A stretch of 64,000 nucleotides of DNA, taken from the NCBI RefSeq assembly GCF_002911695.1, contig NZ_PQBS01000010.1, positions 186,001 through 250,000 on the forward strand, in the 5' to 3' direction. This DNA comes from Gracilimonas amylolytica. GTDB lineage: Bacteria; Bacteroidota; Rhodothermia; Balneolales; Balneolaceae. Position numbers and translations under genes: made by a program. Below are positions 35,654 through 44,067 of this stretch, piece after piece; positions within the stretch are counted from its first letter, which is position 1; each line of letters begins with the position of its first letter. The notes beneath the pieces were generated by a model. The model was not told where the DNA came from. It saw only the letters and a program-made list of their open reading frames with translations, and searched no databases.

Positions 35654-37111
35654 TTATTTTTGGATGAGGTAGAACACTTTGCCGTATTCTTTTCGCTCGG
35701 AGTTAAAGCCTGCATTAGTCAAGCGGGAGCTGAATGTTCGGCTTCCACAAGCCCGGTATCCTTCATCTTCACAAAAGCGACGGTAGCTTTGGTATAATTC
35801 TTTTAGACTTGTATAAGCCGTGAAGCTTTGCTGATAGGAACGCTCGCTTATAAATGATAGCACGCTGTCTGAATTTCTTCGGAACGATTCGATTTGCTCT
35901 TCCACTTCTTTACAGTGCGTAAAACCCTTTTGGTTCAAAAGCCTTTTCAATCCATTCAATACCCAGTTAAAAACACCGGATAACTCACTGGCTATAATTT
36001 TTTGCGAAAGTTGCCGGTCTTGGTGTTCTTCTGGAATAGTTACATCAAAGGGAACGATCAAAAATCTTCTAAAGAATGCATTGGTATGCTCCACGTCGGT
36101 GGGAAGTTCGTTACAGTTGAAGATTAGCTTCGCATAATTTGTGAGAGTAAATGGATCTTTATAAGGAAGTCGGGCTTCTACAGGTTCACCGGATACCAAC
36201 TGTTTAAAAATGGCAGTCTCCAATTGTCCGTCAATCTCGGAGGCATAGTTAACCAGTCGATTGGCGATCTTTGCCCTATGATATCCATTGTTATCGGTTA
36301 AACTTCTGATGGTAAAGTTTGAAACATTAACCTCTCCAAGTAACGCATTCACAATTTCAAAGAATACCGACTTGCCATTTGCTCCACTGCCATAGAGAAG
36401 CAGTGCTTTTTCCAGCTTCAAAGTCGAAGTTCGTACAAACACATAGCCGATGTATTCAGCCATAAGCTTTTGAAGGTTCTCACTCGGCAGTACTTCATTG
36501 AGGTATTTTTGAAATAATGGAGCCCTTGCGTGTGGATTGTAAGCAAATGGAAGCTGATAGGTTAAAAAGTCTGAGCCTTCTGGGTTTCTCAGTACAACCG
36601 CTTCTTCATTTTGGGGATTTATTTCCACTGTTCCATTCTGCAGGTTTATCAAAACAACGGAGTTGTGGAATTCCGGTGCCGGAATGTGAGCAGTACTCAT
36701 GAATTGTTTAACGAGTTCATCCCGGAACCGGTGATATTTTGATTCAAACTTATTCACGCCCATCTTTTGGGCAGCTTTGCCTAAAAAAATTTGTAAATCA
36801 TCATCCTCAACCGGACTCCAGAAGGCTCCATTATAGAGGTAAATGAAACCGTTTCGTTTAGAAAGACCCCAGTTGTGGTCATTGGCCAGCTCCAGGATCT
36901 TTTCGATGGTTATGACTACATAGTGCTTTTTTTGAAGTTTTTTATCCGTATTGGCTTCACTCTGGAAATCAATTTCCTCGATTTCTTCTAAAAGTTTGTC
37001 CAATACCTGCTTATGAGGAGTGAAATTAGGGCCTAATTTAGCCTTATTAGGCGCTCTTAATTGATGCATCATCTCTTCCTTGATGTCTTTGGGAGAAATA
37101 CTCAGCTCCAT
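35654..37111 (-). CDS. SF3 helicase, P4-type phage/plasmid primase family
   Basis: 485 residues. The Walker A is GSGANGKS with K247, then FTIRSLTDN, LVNYASEIDG and the sensor region KLIFNCNELP followed by FFRRFLIVPFDV, which is the P4-family helicase order. A D5-N-like region precedes it (EVLPSENLQKLMAEYIGYVF). It lacks the N-terminal primase domain of P4 alpha; the neighbour at 34652 may supply that. It likely unwinds the element's origin during its own replication. Confidence 0.85.
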   Translation of the reverse strand: MELSISPKDIKEEMMHQLRAPNKAKLGPNFTPHKQVLDKLLEEIEEIDFQSEANTDKKLQKKHYVVITIEKILELANDHNWGLSKRNGFIYLYNGAFWSPVEDDDLQIFLGKAAQKMGVNKFESKYHRFRDELVKQFMSTAHIPAPEFHNSVVLINLQNGTVEINPQNEEAVVLRNPEGSDFLTYQLPFAYNPHARAPLFQKYLNEVLPSENLQKLMAEYIGYVFVRTSTLKLEKALLLYGSGANGKSVFFEIVNALLGEVNVSNFTIRSLTDNNGYHRAKIANRLVNYASEIDGQLETAIFKQLVSGEPVEARLPYKDPFTLTNYAKLIFNCNELPTDVEHTNAFFRRFLIVPFDVTIPEEHQDRQLSQKIIASELSGVFNWVLNGLKRLLNQKGFTHCKEVEEQIESFRRNSDSVLSFISERSYQQSFTAYTSLKELYQSYRRFCEDEGYRACGSRTFSSRLTNAGFNSERKEYGKVFYLIQK

Positions 37112-37113
37112 GA

Positions 37114-37413
37114 TTATCGTCTCCTTCTTTTGTATAGCGATGTTGGCTCCAACAGGCGTTCAATCACTTTACGCTCAAAATACTTTCGCCGACCTTTGCC
37201 ACTTATTTTAAGGCTGGGGATAAATCCGTTTTGGCTCGGATGCATGTTGCTTCGATTGAGAACAGTGCGTTGATCTATTCCGAATTCGGCTTCAATATCT
37301 TGTGCCGTCAAGTATTTAGTAGCATCTCTTTTCTTTTGAAGGGCGCTAACAACGAAGTCTAGCTTGTCTTCAATATTGGTGATTTTATTGATAAGGGTTT
37401 GTTCAATTGTCAT
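37114..37413 (-). CDS. Excisionase-like HTH protein
   Basis: 99 residues. A short coiled-coil start (IEDKLDFVVSALQKKR) leads to an HTH of the HTH_17/excisionase type (YLTAQDIEAEFGIDQRTVL) with a basic wing (KISGKGRRKYFERKVIERLL) and a basic tail (KRRRR). Only two bases separate it from the helicase gene. It may be the recombination directionality factor or a control protein of the core. Confidence 0.7.
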   Translation of the reverse strand: MTIEQTLINKITNIEDKLDFVVSALQKKRDATKYLTAQDIEAEFGIDQRTVLNRSNMHPSQNGFIPSLKISGKGRRKYFERKVIERLLEPTSLYKRRRR

Positions 37414-37625
37414 GATCTTAAGTTTGCGTTCGTGTTTAATTACGCAATAAAGATCTCGGTCTTATGAACTATAAGCTATTGATTTCACTTGTTTAAGGTT
37501 CACTTTTTAATACCAAGCCCCGTGTTTTAACCCTCATTTTTATTAAAAAGTTGAATGCTTTAAAAAAGATGGATCCTCTTCTCCTGAATAGGGTAATGAT
37601 CCCTCTGAGCTTTCAACTTTTTAAA

Positions 37626-37665
37626 CCCTAATTAGCCTAACTTTTGCCTAATTTAGCCTTAAAAC
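37626..37665. repeat. Tandem GCCTAATTWR-like decamer cluster
   Basis: CCCTAATTA, GCCTAACTTTT, GCCTAATTTA and GCCTTAAAAC stand in a row at 37626-37665, about one helix turn apart. Related clusters: 10398-10432, 10811-10830, 18024-18043 and 37031-37050; single or inverted copies at 37893-37908, 38428-38442, 39197-39211 and 39651-39660. All lie in the element core. They may be protein-binding sites for replication, excision or regulation. The rest of 37414-37636 holds only the HTH gene leader. Confidence 0.6.
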
Positions 37666-38416
37666 TGTTATAGACTGACTGGTAGTACAGCTTATTGTTT
37701 AACAAAAAGTCTGTTTTGTTCTCAATTTCATACTCTCTTATAGCTTTATTTACCAGTTCTTTTAAAGATTCTTTCTTTTGGAGCCCCGGACTTCCCATCA
37801 GGTGATAGATTTCATCTACACTTTTGGCAATTTGTTTAAAGGAATAGCTACCATTGAGATCAATATGTAGCTGAACATGATCATATGCATCCAATTTAGC
37901 CTGATTAACTGCTACTTTATTCACTAAAGACCTCAATTCTTTTAAAAGATAGTCAGGAAGCGAACATAGGATCACTAAATCTTCTTCATTTGACCTACTT
38001 TCCATCAATTTTTTAAAAGGTTCGTACTGAATGTGGGCGTTTTCAATTCGATGAAACTTTAATGATGTGGCTCGTCCCGCAAACTCTTTCAATAAAAACT
38101 GATATAAATCCTCCACGGCTTGTTGCAACTCTCTTATCGCAATATCAGTAATCCTTTTTTTAAACGAATCGGTGAATCGTTCTGCCTTAGTTCCATCCAT
38201 TTTTCGTAATTCCACATGAAGCATTTTCTGATTTTCTTCAAAAAAAGAGACATAACTCTTACATAGTTTGATGGGTACGGAATAATACTCATCCGGATAA
38301 TGAGCTGAGTGATGTTTGTATAAGGAATAAGCTACCAGCAGCAGATATCCATCTTTTATTGTAATCTTTTGAGGGGTTCCATTCGCCTCTTTGGTATATA
38401 ATTGCTCTTCTTTCAT
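37637..38416 (-). CDS. Hypothetical protein co-transcribed with integrase
   Basis: 259 residues, mostly helical, with no signal peptide or membrane segment. Visible blocks are ITIKDGYLLLVAYSLYKHHS, RELQQAVEDLYQFLLKEF and YSFKQIAKSVDEIYHLMGSPG. It starts inside the end of the integrase gene (ATGA overlap). I do not recognise it. Proteins at this place in tRNA-borne elements are often accessory to excision or replication control, but nothing in the sequence shows that. Confidence 0.6.
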   Translation of the reverse strand: MKEEQLYTKEANGTPQKITIKDGYLLLVAYSLYKHHSAHYPDEYYSVPIKLCKSYVSFFEENQKMLHVELRKMDGTKAERFTDSFKKRITDIAIRELQQAVEDLYQFLLKEFAGRATSLKFHRIENAHIQYEPFKKLMESRSNEEDLVILCSLPDYLLKELRSLVNKVAVNQAKLDAYDHVQLHIDLNGSYSFKQIAKSVDEIYHLMGSPGLQKKESLKELVNKAIREYEIENKTDFLLNNKLYYQSVYNSFKAKLGKS

Positions 38417-39591
38417 TTAACTGCCGAAATTAGGCCTAATTCTTTTGCTCTTCGTTTACGATCATTCACTACCAAGCTTACATATCGCATGGTCACCTCA
38501 ATGCTTCTGTGGCCAAGCATGTCTTTCACCATAGTTACATCAAATCCCTTACGTATCATGTAAGTAGCACACGAGTGTCTAAGTCCATGGAAGTGGATGG
38601 ATTTAGGTAATTCAGCTTCTTCACTAACATAATATTTGAAGGTTCTGGATACATTATTACCAATTAGTTTGATCTCCAGCTTATCTGTTGATCTCGGACT
38701 TGGAAAAACCAATCCCTTTTTGGGAGAGCCACAGAATTTATGCCATTTCTTTAGAGCCAAATAGGCCGTATCAAAGATCACTACCGTTCGCTCTAATCCA
38801 TTTTTAGTATCCGTCACATGAATTTCCCGTTCTTTTAAATTCACCTGCTCCCAACGTAGTTGCACCAGTTCTTTTCTACGCAAGCCGGTATAGTAAGCGG
38901 TTGTAACGAGTGGTTTAAACCAAAGCTGTTGATGAGATGGATGTTCGTTTTTCTTGTCTTTTCTTAGCTTTGCATGGTATTTATCAAATGCCTTAAAAAT
39001 GGCTTCAAGAGTCTTTTCATCAAAGATCTTATCGACCAATTTATCCTTTTTCTTTGGAGGCTTTATTTCCTTGCAAGGGTTTTCTTCAATGATTTCCTCT
39101 TTTTCCATCCAGTTAAAGAACGCTTTTAAATGACGAAGATAATTTCTCTGTGTTGCATTAGAGTATTTACTATTGAAACAGAAGGTTCGGATATCACTAG
39201 GCCTAATTAGGTTGGCTGTCATTGATTGACCTACATGCCCAATGAATAATTTAATGACTGACTTATATCCTTTCTCCGTGGCTGAACTCACATGTGATTT
39301 GTACTCCAGGAATTCTTCTTTCAAGTCGGTCAGATAAAAATTTCCTGAAATGGCATTTGAGGCACCGGAAGATTGAGACAGCTCATAATCTTTCAGACTC
39401 CAGTTTGGGTCAAAGGGATCAATCTCTCCCCGTTGATATAATTTCTCGTACTCGGTCTTTTTGTGCTCAGCTATTTGTTTGTAGGTAGTACCTAATGCAT
39501 AGGTCTTTGTTATCGTCTTACCGTCAATCGTTGCCTTGAAAATTAATGAGTAATTTTTTCCCCGCTTTTTGAGACTTGCCATATAGTACAT
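38413..39591 (-). CDS. Tyrosine recombinase/integrase of the element
   Basis: 392 residues from the first ATG; the Met at residue 4 (39582, MASLKKRGKNYSL) is an equally likely start. An N-terminal arm-binding part and a SAM-like core-binding domain (~75-170) lead to the catalytic domain with R238 (GLRRKELVQL), H335 and R338 (HFHGLRHSC), H361 (LGHRS) and Y370 (MRYVSL). All catalytic residues are present. It stands 160 bases from the tRNA-Arg attachment site and most likely inserted the element there. Confidence 0.93.
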   Translation of the reverse strand: MYYMASLKKRGKNYSLIFKATIDGKTITKTYALGTTYKQIAEHKKTEYEKLYQRGEIDPFDPNWSLKDYELSQSSGASNAISGNFYLTDLKEEFLEYKSHVSSATEKGYKSVIKLFIGHVGQSMTANLIRPSDIRTFCFNSKYSNATQRNYLRHLKAFFNWMEKEEIIEENPCKEIKPPKKKDKLVDKIFDEKTLEAIFKAFDKYHAKLRKDKKNEHPSHQQLWFKPLVTTAYYTGLRRKELVQLRWEQVNLKEREIHVTDTKNGLERTVVIFDTAYLALKKWHKFCGSPKKGLVFPSPRSTDKLEIKLIGNNVSRTFKYYVSEEAELPKSIHFHGLRHSCATYMIRKGFDVTMVKDMLGHRSIEVTMRYVSLVVNDRKRRAKELGLISAVK

Positions 39592-39710
39592 TTAAGGATT
39601 TTTGTTCACTAAAAATGTACCACCATTTGTACCACTGAATCCAGATTAATTGCCTAATTTGTGAAAATATTTACCGAAAAAAGCTCCCTAAATTTGGCTA
39701 AAAAGCATTA

Positions 39711-39746
39711 AAAAACCCGCTTTAACGTGTATTAAAGCGGGTTTTT
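39711..39746. terminator. Bidirectional terminator between integrase and tRNA-Arg
   Basis: Perfect 15-bp arms AAAAACCCGCTTTAA (39711-39725) and TTAAAGCGGGTTTTT (39732-39746) with a 6-base loop. It now ends the tRNA transcript in place of the original terminator that was moved to 9493-9519. Confidence 0.85.
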
Positions 39747-39751
39747 GTAAG

Positions 39752-39798
39752 TGTACGCCCGGAAGGATTCGAACCCTCAACCTTCTGATCCGAAGTCA
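39752..39798. repeat. attR: right 47-bp direct repeat inside tRNA-Arg
   Basis: Exact match to 9541-9587. It makes up the 3' part of the tRNA gene from the anticodon arm to the acceptor end, so integration leaves a complete tRNA. Confidence 0.9.
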
Positions 39799-39827
39799 GA
39801 CGCTCTATCCGGTTGAGCTACGGGCGC
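39754..39827 (-). tRNA. tRNA-Arg (anticodon UCG)
   Basis: 74 bases fold into a full cloverleaf: acceptor GCGCCCG/CGGGCGT (one G-U), D-stem GCTC/GAGC, anticodon stem TCTGA/TCAGA with loop CTTCGGA (anticodon TCG), T-stem GAGGG/CCTTC with loop TTCGAAT. CCA is not encoded. It serves as the integration site of the element. Confidence 0.95.
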
Positions 39828-40005
39828 ATATTGAAAATCGAAACTTACCAAGGTACTTTTAATGAAGCACCTGATTGTGGTTAGTCTTTCAAAGGGCAAC
39901 AAATATAAGAAGAGTTGTGGTCACATACACCCGAAATTCTTATGCGATTATTGCTGTTTGGTATATAAATCCCGAACTTTAGGTCCACTAAATCAAGAGG
40001 AAATT

Positions 40006-40239
40006 ATGTTAGAGTTTATAGTTGCAGTTGGATTGATCGGCATCGGTTTTGCCGGAATTGCCGTTAAGATATGGGCTAAGGAAGATGGTGAATTTTCCGG
40101 TACTTGTGCCAGTCAAAGTCCCTTCCTGAACAAAGAGGGTGAAGCCTGTGGGTTTTGTGGAGCTACACCTGAACAGAAGTGTAAGAGCCCGAATTCTTCC
40201 AAAAAGAATGACGATGGCTTCAGTCCGTTTGTCGGCTAA
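40006..40239 (+). CDS. Small membrane protein with four Cys, NqrM-like candidate
   Basis: 77 residues from the ATG at 40006, which has AGAGGAAA before it; a longer frame from 39862 starts in tRNA-flanking DNA and is not convincing. One membrane helix (LEFIVAVGLIGIGFAGIAVKIW) is followed by CASQSP, CGFCG and EQKC, four Cys in all. NqrM, which helps place iron in the NQR complex, also has one helix and four Cys, and this gene faces apbE and the nqr operon. The Cys spacing differs from NqrM as I remember it, so the name is left open. Confidence 0.6.
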   Translation: MLEFIVAVGLIGIGFAGIAVKIWAKEDGEFSGTCASQSPFLNKEGEACGFCGATPEQKCKSPNSSKKNDDGFSPFVG

Positions 40240-40253
40240 TAAAATCGGCTTTT

Positions 40254-41261
40254 CTAATTTACAATATACTGCTCGAAGCCTTCGGTAGTAAATGTTGTCC
40301 AGTTACCTGGATCAACGTCGTATACAAGGTATCCCTCTAAATTGTCTTTAGAGTTTAGAAATTCCTTACACCCCTCTACTCCTCTGACCATACACACAGT
40401 CGCGTAAGCATCTGCATCCATGGATGAGCCCGATATGATGGATACACTCAATAGCCGGTTCCTGGCGGGATAACCGGTTTTTGGATCTATGGTATGAGAA
40501 TATCGTTCACCTGTTTCCTCGTCCACCCAAAACTTTCTGTAACTTCCGGAAGTAGCCAGTGCTTTATTTTCCAATTCTAATATAAACTGGAACCTTCCTT
40601 CAGGGTCTATCTCCTCAGATGGTTTGTCAACCCCTATCCTCCATACCTCACCTTTCTGATTTACCCCTCTTGCTCTAACTTCTCCCCCAACTTCAACCAT
40701 GTAATTCGTTACCTCATACCCTTCCAGATAGTCCGCAATGTAATCTACTGTGTACCCCTGAGCAATGGCATGAAAATCGATCTGAAACCCTTCGGGTATC
40801 CTTACACTGTCACCCTTGATTTCGATCTGCTTATACCCTACCCGTTCTAACCTATCATTGACCATCTCCCGGTTTACATCTTGCCTGACCTCCTCAAATC
40901 CGAAACCCCATAAACTGACCAGCGGACCAATCGTCGGGTCAAAATCACCGTTTGATTCATTAGCTATTTCAATTGATCGGTCAAGTACTTCCAGGAACAG
41001 TGTATCTACATGTACAAGTGTATCTCCTTTATTGACGGTGGAGATCAGTGAGGTTGGCACATACGTGCTCATAGATAGATCTATGCGCTTAAAGATCGCT
41101 TCAATATCATCCTTAAAATTCTTGCCATTGGGAGCTTCATACTTGATCTGATAAGTCGTTCCCTGGGCTCTTCCGTTTAACTCAATATATGTGGAATCCT
41201 GTATTTGAGTACAGGATATAACAAATATTGATAATAGCAGTATTGATAAGATCTTCTTCAT
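40254..41261 (-). CDS. apbE: FAD:protein FMN transferase
   Basis: 335 residues from the Met at 41261; starting at 41288 would put the start inside the terminator of the nqr operon. A lipoprotein signal (ILLLSIFVISC) is followed by the ApbE fold with AQGTTYQIKYEAP, FDPTIGPLVSLWGF, IDFHAIAQGYTVDYIADYL and the metal-site region SGSSMDADAYATVCMV. It attaches FMN to the Thr residues of NqrB and NqrC outside the inner membrane. It follows the nqr genes on the same strand, behind a terminator hairpin. Confidence 0.93.
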   Translation of the reverse strand: MKKILSILLLSIFVISCTQIQDSTYIELNGRAQGTTYQIKYEAPNGKNFKDDIEAIFKRIDLSMSTYVPTSLISTVNKGDTLVHVDTLFLEVLDRSIEIANESNGDFDPTIGPLVSLWGFGFEEVRQDVNREMVNDRLERVGYKQIEIKGDSVRIPEGFQIDFHAIAQGYTVDYIADYLEGYEVTNYMVEVGGEVRARGVNQKGEVWRIGVDKPSEEIDPEGRFQFILELENKALATSGSYRKFWVDEETGERYSHTIDPKTGYPARNRLLSVSIISGSSMDADAYATVCMVRGVEGCKEFLNSKDNLEGYLVYDVDPGNWTTFTTEGFEQYIVN

Positions 41262-41287
41262 ATATGTGTTAGGATAAAGCTTAAACA

Positions 41288-41318
41288 AAAAAACCCCGTA
41301 TCAAATACGGGGTTTTTT
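41288..41318. terminator. Terminator after nqrF
   Basis: Perfect 13-bp stem AAAAAACCCCGTA/TACGGGGTTTTTT with loop TCAAA, 18 bases beyond the nqrF stop. It may reduce read-through into apbE. Confidence 0.85.
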
Positions 41319-41336
41319 AAAATTAAAAGGTTGACC

Positions 41337-42659
41337 TTAGCCGCCAAAGTCATCAAATGAAACGTTCTCTTCAGGAACACCCCATTCGTCGCACATTTGC
41401 AGTACGGCCTGGTTCATCAGAGGAGGGCCACAGAAATAGAATTCTATTTCTTCCGGCTCCGGATGATTAACCAGGTACTGATCGATCACAGCCTGGTGAA
41501 CAAATCCTAAGAAGCCATCGCCTTCTTCATCATGTATATCTTTTTTCTCAACCCAATTATCTTCTTCAAGCGGCTCAGACAGAACCACGAAGAACTGGAA
41601 GTTGTCAAATTTTTCTTCAAGCTGACGGAAATGATCCAGATAGAAAAGTTCACGCTTGGAACGTCCACCGTACCAATAAGTCACTTTTCGACCGGTTTCC
41701 AGAGTCTTGAATAACTCATATAGGTGAGAACGCATTGGAGCCATTCCGGCACCACCGCCTATGTATAGCATTTCCTTATCACTTTCTTCCTTGATAAAGA
41801 ACTCTCCGTATGGACCTGAGATCGTTACTTTGTCACCCGGTTTTCTGGAGAAAATATAGGATGAGGCAATACCGGGGTTCACGTCCATCCAGGTATTTTT
41901 CTCACGATCCCATGGTGGAGTAGCCACACGTACATTCAGCATGATCCTGCGTCCCTCTGCAGGGTAGCTGGCCATAGAATAGGCACGTTCAACAAACTCG
42001 GTATTTTTCATCTTCAGGTCCCAAAGGCCATATCCATCCCATTCTTTCTGGAATTTATCCGGCTCACCGGGGTGCTCTTCAGGATGCGCAGTGATGTCAA
42101 TATCCTTATAATCAATTTCGCACGGCGGGATCTCGATCTGAATGTATCCACCGGCTTTGTAGTCCATATCCTCAGGGATCTCAACCACAAATTCCTTAAT
42201 AAATGAAGCCACATTGTAGTTTGAAACCACTTCTGCTTCCCACTTCTTGATCCCGAATACCTCTTCAGGCACCTTGATCTTCATGTTGTCTTTCACCTTC
42301 ACCTGACAACTCAAGCGCCAGTTGTCTTTGATCTCTGCACGGGTAAAGTGAGGCTCTTCAGTAGGAAGGATCTCTCCACCGCCTTCAAGAACCTGACATT
42401 TACATTGAATACAGGTACCTCCACCACCGCAGGCAGATGGCAAAAAGATCTTATTATCACCCAGGGTACTTAAAAGTGTACTTCCGGAATCTACTTCCAG
42501 ATCCACTTCATCATTGATCTTAATGTGAACCGGACCGGAGGGTGCTAAATATGCTTTCGCCGTTAACAGGATGGATACCAGTATAAATATCACCATAAAA
42601 AATACGATGATACTTGCTGATACGATCAGGGTTGTATTTGCTAATGTTGCTAATATCAT
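41337..42659 (-). CDS. nqrF: Na+-NQR subunit F (NADH dehydrogenase, 2Fe-2S and FAD)
   Basis: 440 residues. An N-terminal helix (TLIVSASIIVFFMVIFILV) is followed by a ferredoxin domain with PSACGGGGTCIQCKC and a later Cys (WRLSCQV). The FAD-binding part has RAYSMASYPAEG and the NAD part has YIGGGAGMAPMRSHLYEL. NADH is oxidised here and electrons pass to the 2Fe-2S centre. Last gene of the nqrABCDEF operon. Confidence 0.96.
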   Translation of the reverse strand: MILATLANTTLIVSASIIVFFMVIFILVSILLTAKAYLAPSGPVHIKINDEVDLEVDSGSTLLSTLGDNKIFLPSACGGGGTCIQCKCQVLEGGGEILPTEEPHFTRAEIKDNWRLSCQVKVKDNMKIKVPEEVFGIKKWEAEVVSNYNVASFIKEFVVEIPEDMDYKAGGYIQIEIPPCEIDYKDIDITAHPEEHPGEPDKFQKEWDGYGLWDLKMKNTEFVERAYSMASYPAEGRRIMLNVRVATPPWDREKNTWMDVNPGIASSYIFSRKPGDKVTISGPYGEFFIKEESDKEMLYIGGGAGMAPMRSHLYELFKTLETGRKVTYWYGGRSKRELFYLDHFRQLEEKFDNFQFFVVLSEPLEEDNWVEKKDIHDEEGDGFLGFVHQAVIDQYLVNHPEPEEIEFYFCGPPLMNQAVLQMCDEWGVPEENVSFDDFGG

Positions 42660-42685
42660 TTTTAAAAGCTCTTCTTATATAATGA

Positions 42686-43303
42686 TTATAACTTGATACC
42701 CATGAACGACATGAAGGCAATGCCCATCAGGCCAGTTACAATGAATGTGATTCCTAAACCTCTTAGGGGTCCCGGAACGTTCGAATACTGGATCTTCTCC
42801 CGGATGGCGGCAATAGCTACAATAGCCAGAAACCAGCCGACTCCACTTCCCAATCCAAATACAGACGCTTCGGCAATGTTGGCGTAGTTTCTTTCCTGCA
42901 TGAATAATGAACCACCAAGAATGGCACAGTTCACAGCGATCAATGGCAGGAATATTCCCAGCGAGTTATACAGTGCCGGAGCAAATTTCTCTACCGTCAT
43001 CTCTACCAGTTGTACCATCGAGGCGATGATCGCGATAAAGAGGATAAAGGAAAGGAAGCTAAGATCTACATCCGCAAACTCAGGGCTGAGCCACGCCAGG
43101 GCTCCTTCTGATAACACATAGTTATCGAGGAGGTAGTTGGCCGGAACCGTGATTCCCAATACGAAGATCACAGCTAAACCCAAACCTACACCGGTTGATA
43201 CTTTTTTAGATACGGCGAGATATGAACACATGCCCAGGAAATAGGCAAAGATCATATTCTCAACAAAAACGGCTTTTACAAATATGTTAATTAACTCTTG
43301 CAT
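42686..43303 (-). CDS. nqrE: Na+-NQR subunit E
   Basis: 205 residues from the Met at 43303 ([31 protein letters not shown], start of family homology); a start at 43324 would overlap nqrD and has no family support. Six membrane helices; Cys in [10 protein letters not shown] and in [10 protein letters not shown] belong to the iron site shared with NqrD. Ends in the helix [17 protein letters not shown]. Confidence 0.95.
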   Translation of the reverse strand: MQELINIFVKAVFVENMIFAYFLGMCSYLAVSKKVSTGVGLGLAVIFVLGITVPANYLLDNYVLSEGALAWLSPEFADVDLSFLSFILFIAIIASMVQLVEMTVEKFAPALYNSLGIFLPLIAVNCAILGGSLFMQERNYANIAEASVFGLGSGVGWFLAIVAIAAIREKIQYSNVPGPLRGLGITFIVTGLMGIAFMSFMGIKL

Positions 43304-43310
43304 AGTTCTC

Positions 43311-44021
43311 TTAAGCCTCCTCAATCAATTTGGTATTTCTTGCACGCTGCACCCAGATAATGATACCCACCACAATAAGTGCCATAGGTGGAAGTAACAT
43401 GAACCCGTTGTTCACATAATAACCGCCATTGGCAGCATACCATGCATCCGGTATCACCTGATAACCGAACAGGGTTCCTGAGCCGAGTAATTCCCGGAAA
43501 AAGGCAACCGCAATAAGTATGGCACCGTATCCGAAGGCATTACCCAATCCATCAAGAAATGATTTCCAGACTCCGTTACCAAGGGCAAAGGCCTCAAGGC
43601 GACCCATGATGATACAGTTTGTGATGATCAAACCGACGAACACTGAGAGTTCTTTCGAAACATCAAAGGCGTAGGCTTTCAGCACCTGATCTACTAATAC
43701 TACTAAGGACGCGATCACAACCAGCTGTACAATGATACGAATCCGGTTAGGGATCAGATTTCGCATCAGTGATACAATCACGTTGGCCGATACCATAACA
43801 AATACTACGGATATCGCCATTACCAATGCCGGATAAAGCTTAACGGTGATCGCCAAAGCCGAACAGATCCCCAACACCTGCACGGTGATCGGGTTGTCAT
43901 CATTGAACGGGTCCGTTATTAATTTTCTATTCTTCTTGGAAAATAAAGGTTCTTTCGGGGCTTCAATTACTTCAGCCTCGTCCTTTACTCCTTCTTCAAT
44001 TGATTCTGTTGCTTCTGCCAT
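43311..44021 (-). CDS. nqrD: Na+-NQR subunit D
   Basis: 236 residues; the first ~30 are an acidic extension ([19 protein letters not shown]) not needed for the core. The core has [25 protein letters not shown] and [19 protein letters not shown], which contain the paired Cys of the membrane iron site. Seven bases before nqrE. Confidence 0.95.
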   Translation of the reverse strand: MAEATESIEEGVKDEAEVIEAPKEPLFSKKNRKLITDPFNDDNPITVQVLGICSALAITVKLYPALVMAISVVFVMVSANVIVSLMRNLIPNRIRIIVQLVVIASLVVLVDQVLKAYAFDVSKELSVFVGLIITNCIIMGRLEAFALGNGVWKSFLDGLGNAFGYGAILIAVAFFRELLGSGTLFGYQVIPDAWYAANGGYYVNNGFMLLPPMALIVVGIIIWVQRARNTKLIEEA

Positions 44022-44067
44022 AACGCTAAATAGTTAAGTTGCGCCTTAGTTTGTGAACTTAATTGGA

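Larger units (their letters stand above)
9541..39798. mobile_element. Integrated element in tRNA-Arg(UCG), ~30.2 kb, with defence and metal-resistance cargo
   Basis: It is bounded by the 47-bp direct repeat, with a tyrosine integrase next to the intact tRNA end. Core genes are two DNA-binding/membrane proteins at the left, and at the right the primase-like, SF3 helicase, HTH, hypothetical and integrase genes, all on the minus strand. Cargo is a heavy-metal efflux operon and a type I restriction locus with three inserted defence-type modules. I found no relaxase, type IV secretion or capsid genes, which suggests a phage-satellite-like or helper-dependent island. The reading of the ends is firm; the transfer mode is inference. 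Confidence 0.88.

Noticed and set aside
39862-40005. N-terminal extension of the four-Cys membrane protein
   Set aside because: The stretch is in tRNA-flanking DNA and translates to an unlikely Cys/Lys-rich leader; the ATG at 40006 has a ribosome-binding-like sequence and a clean membrane helix.
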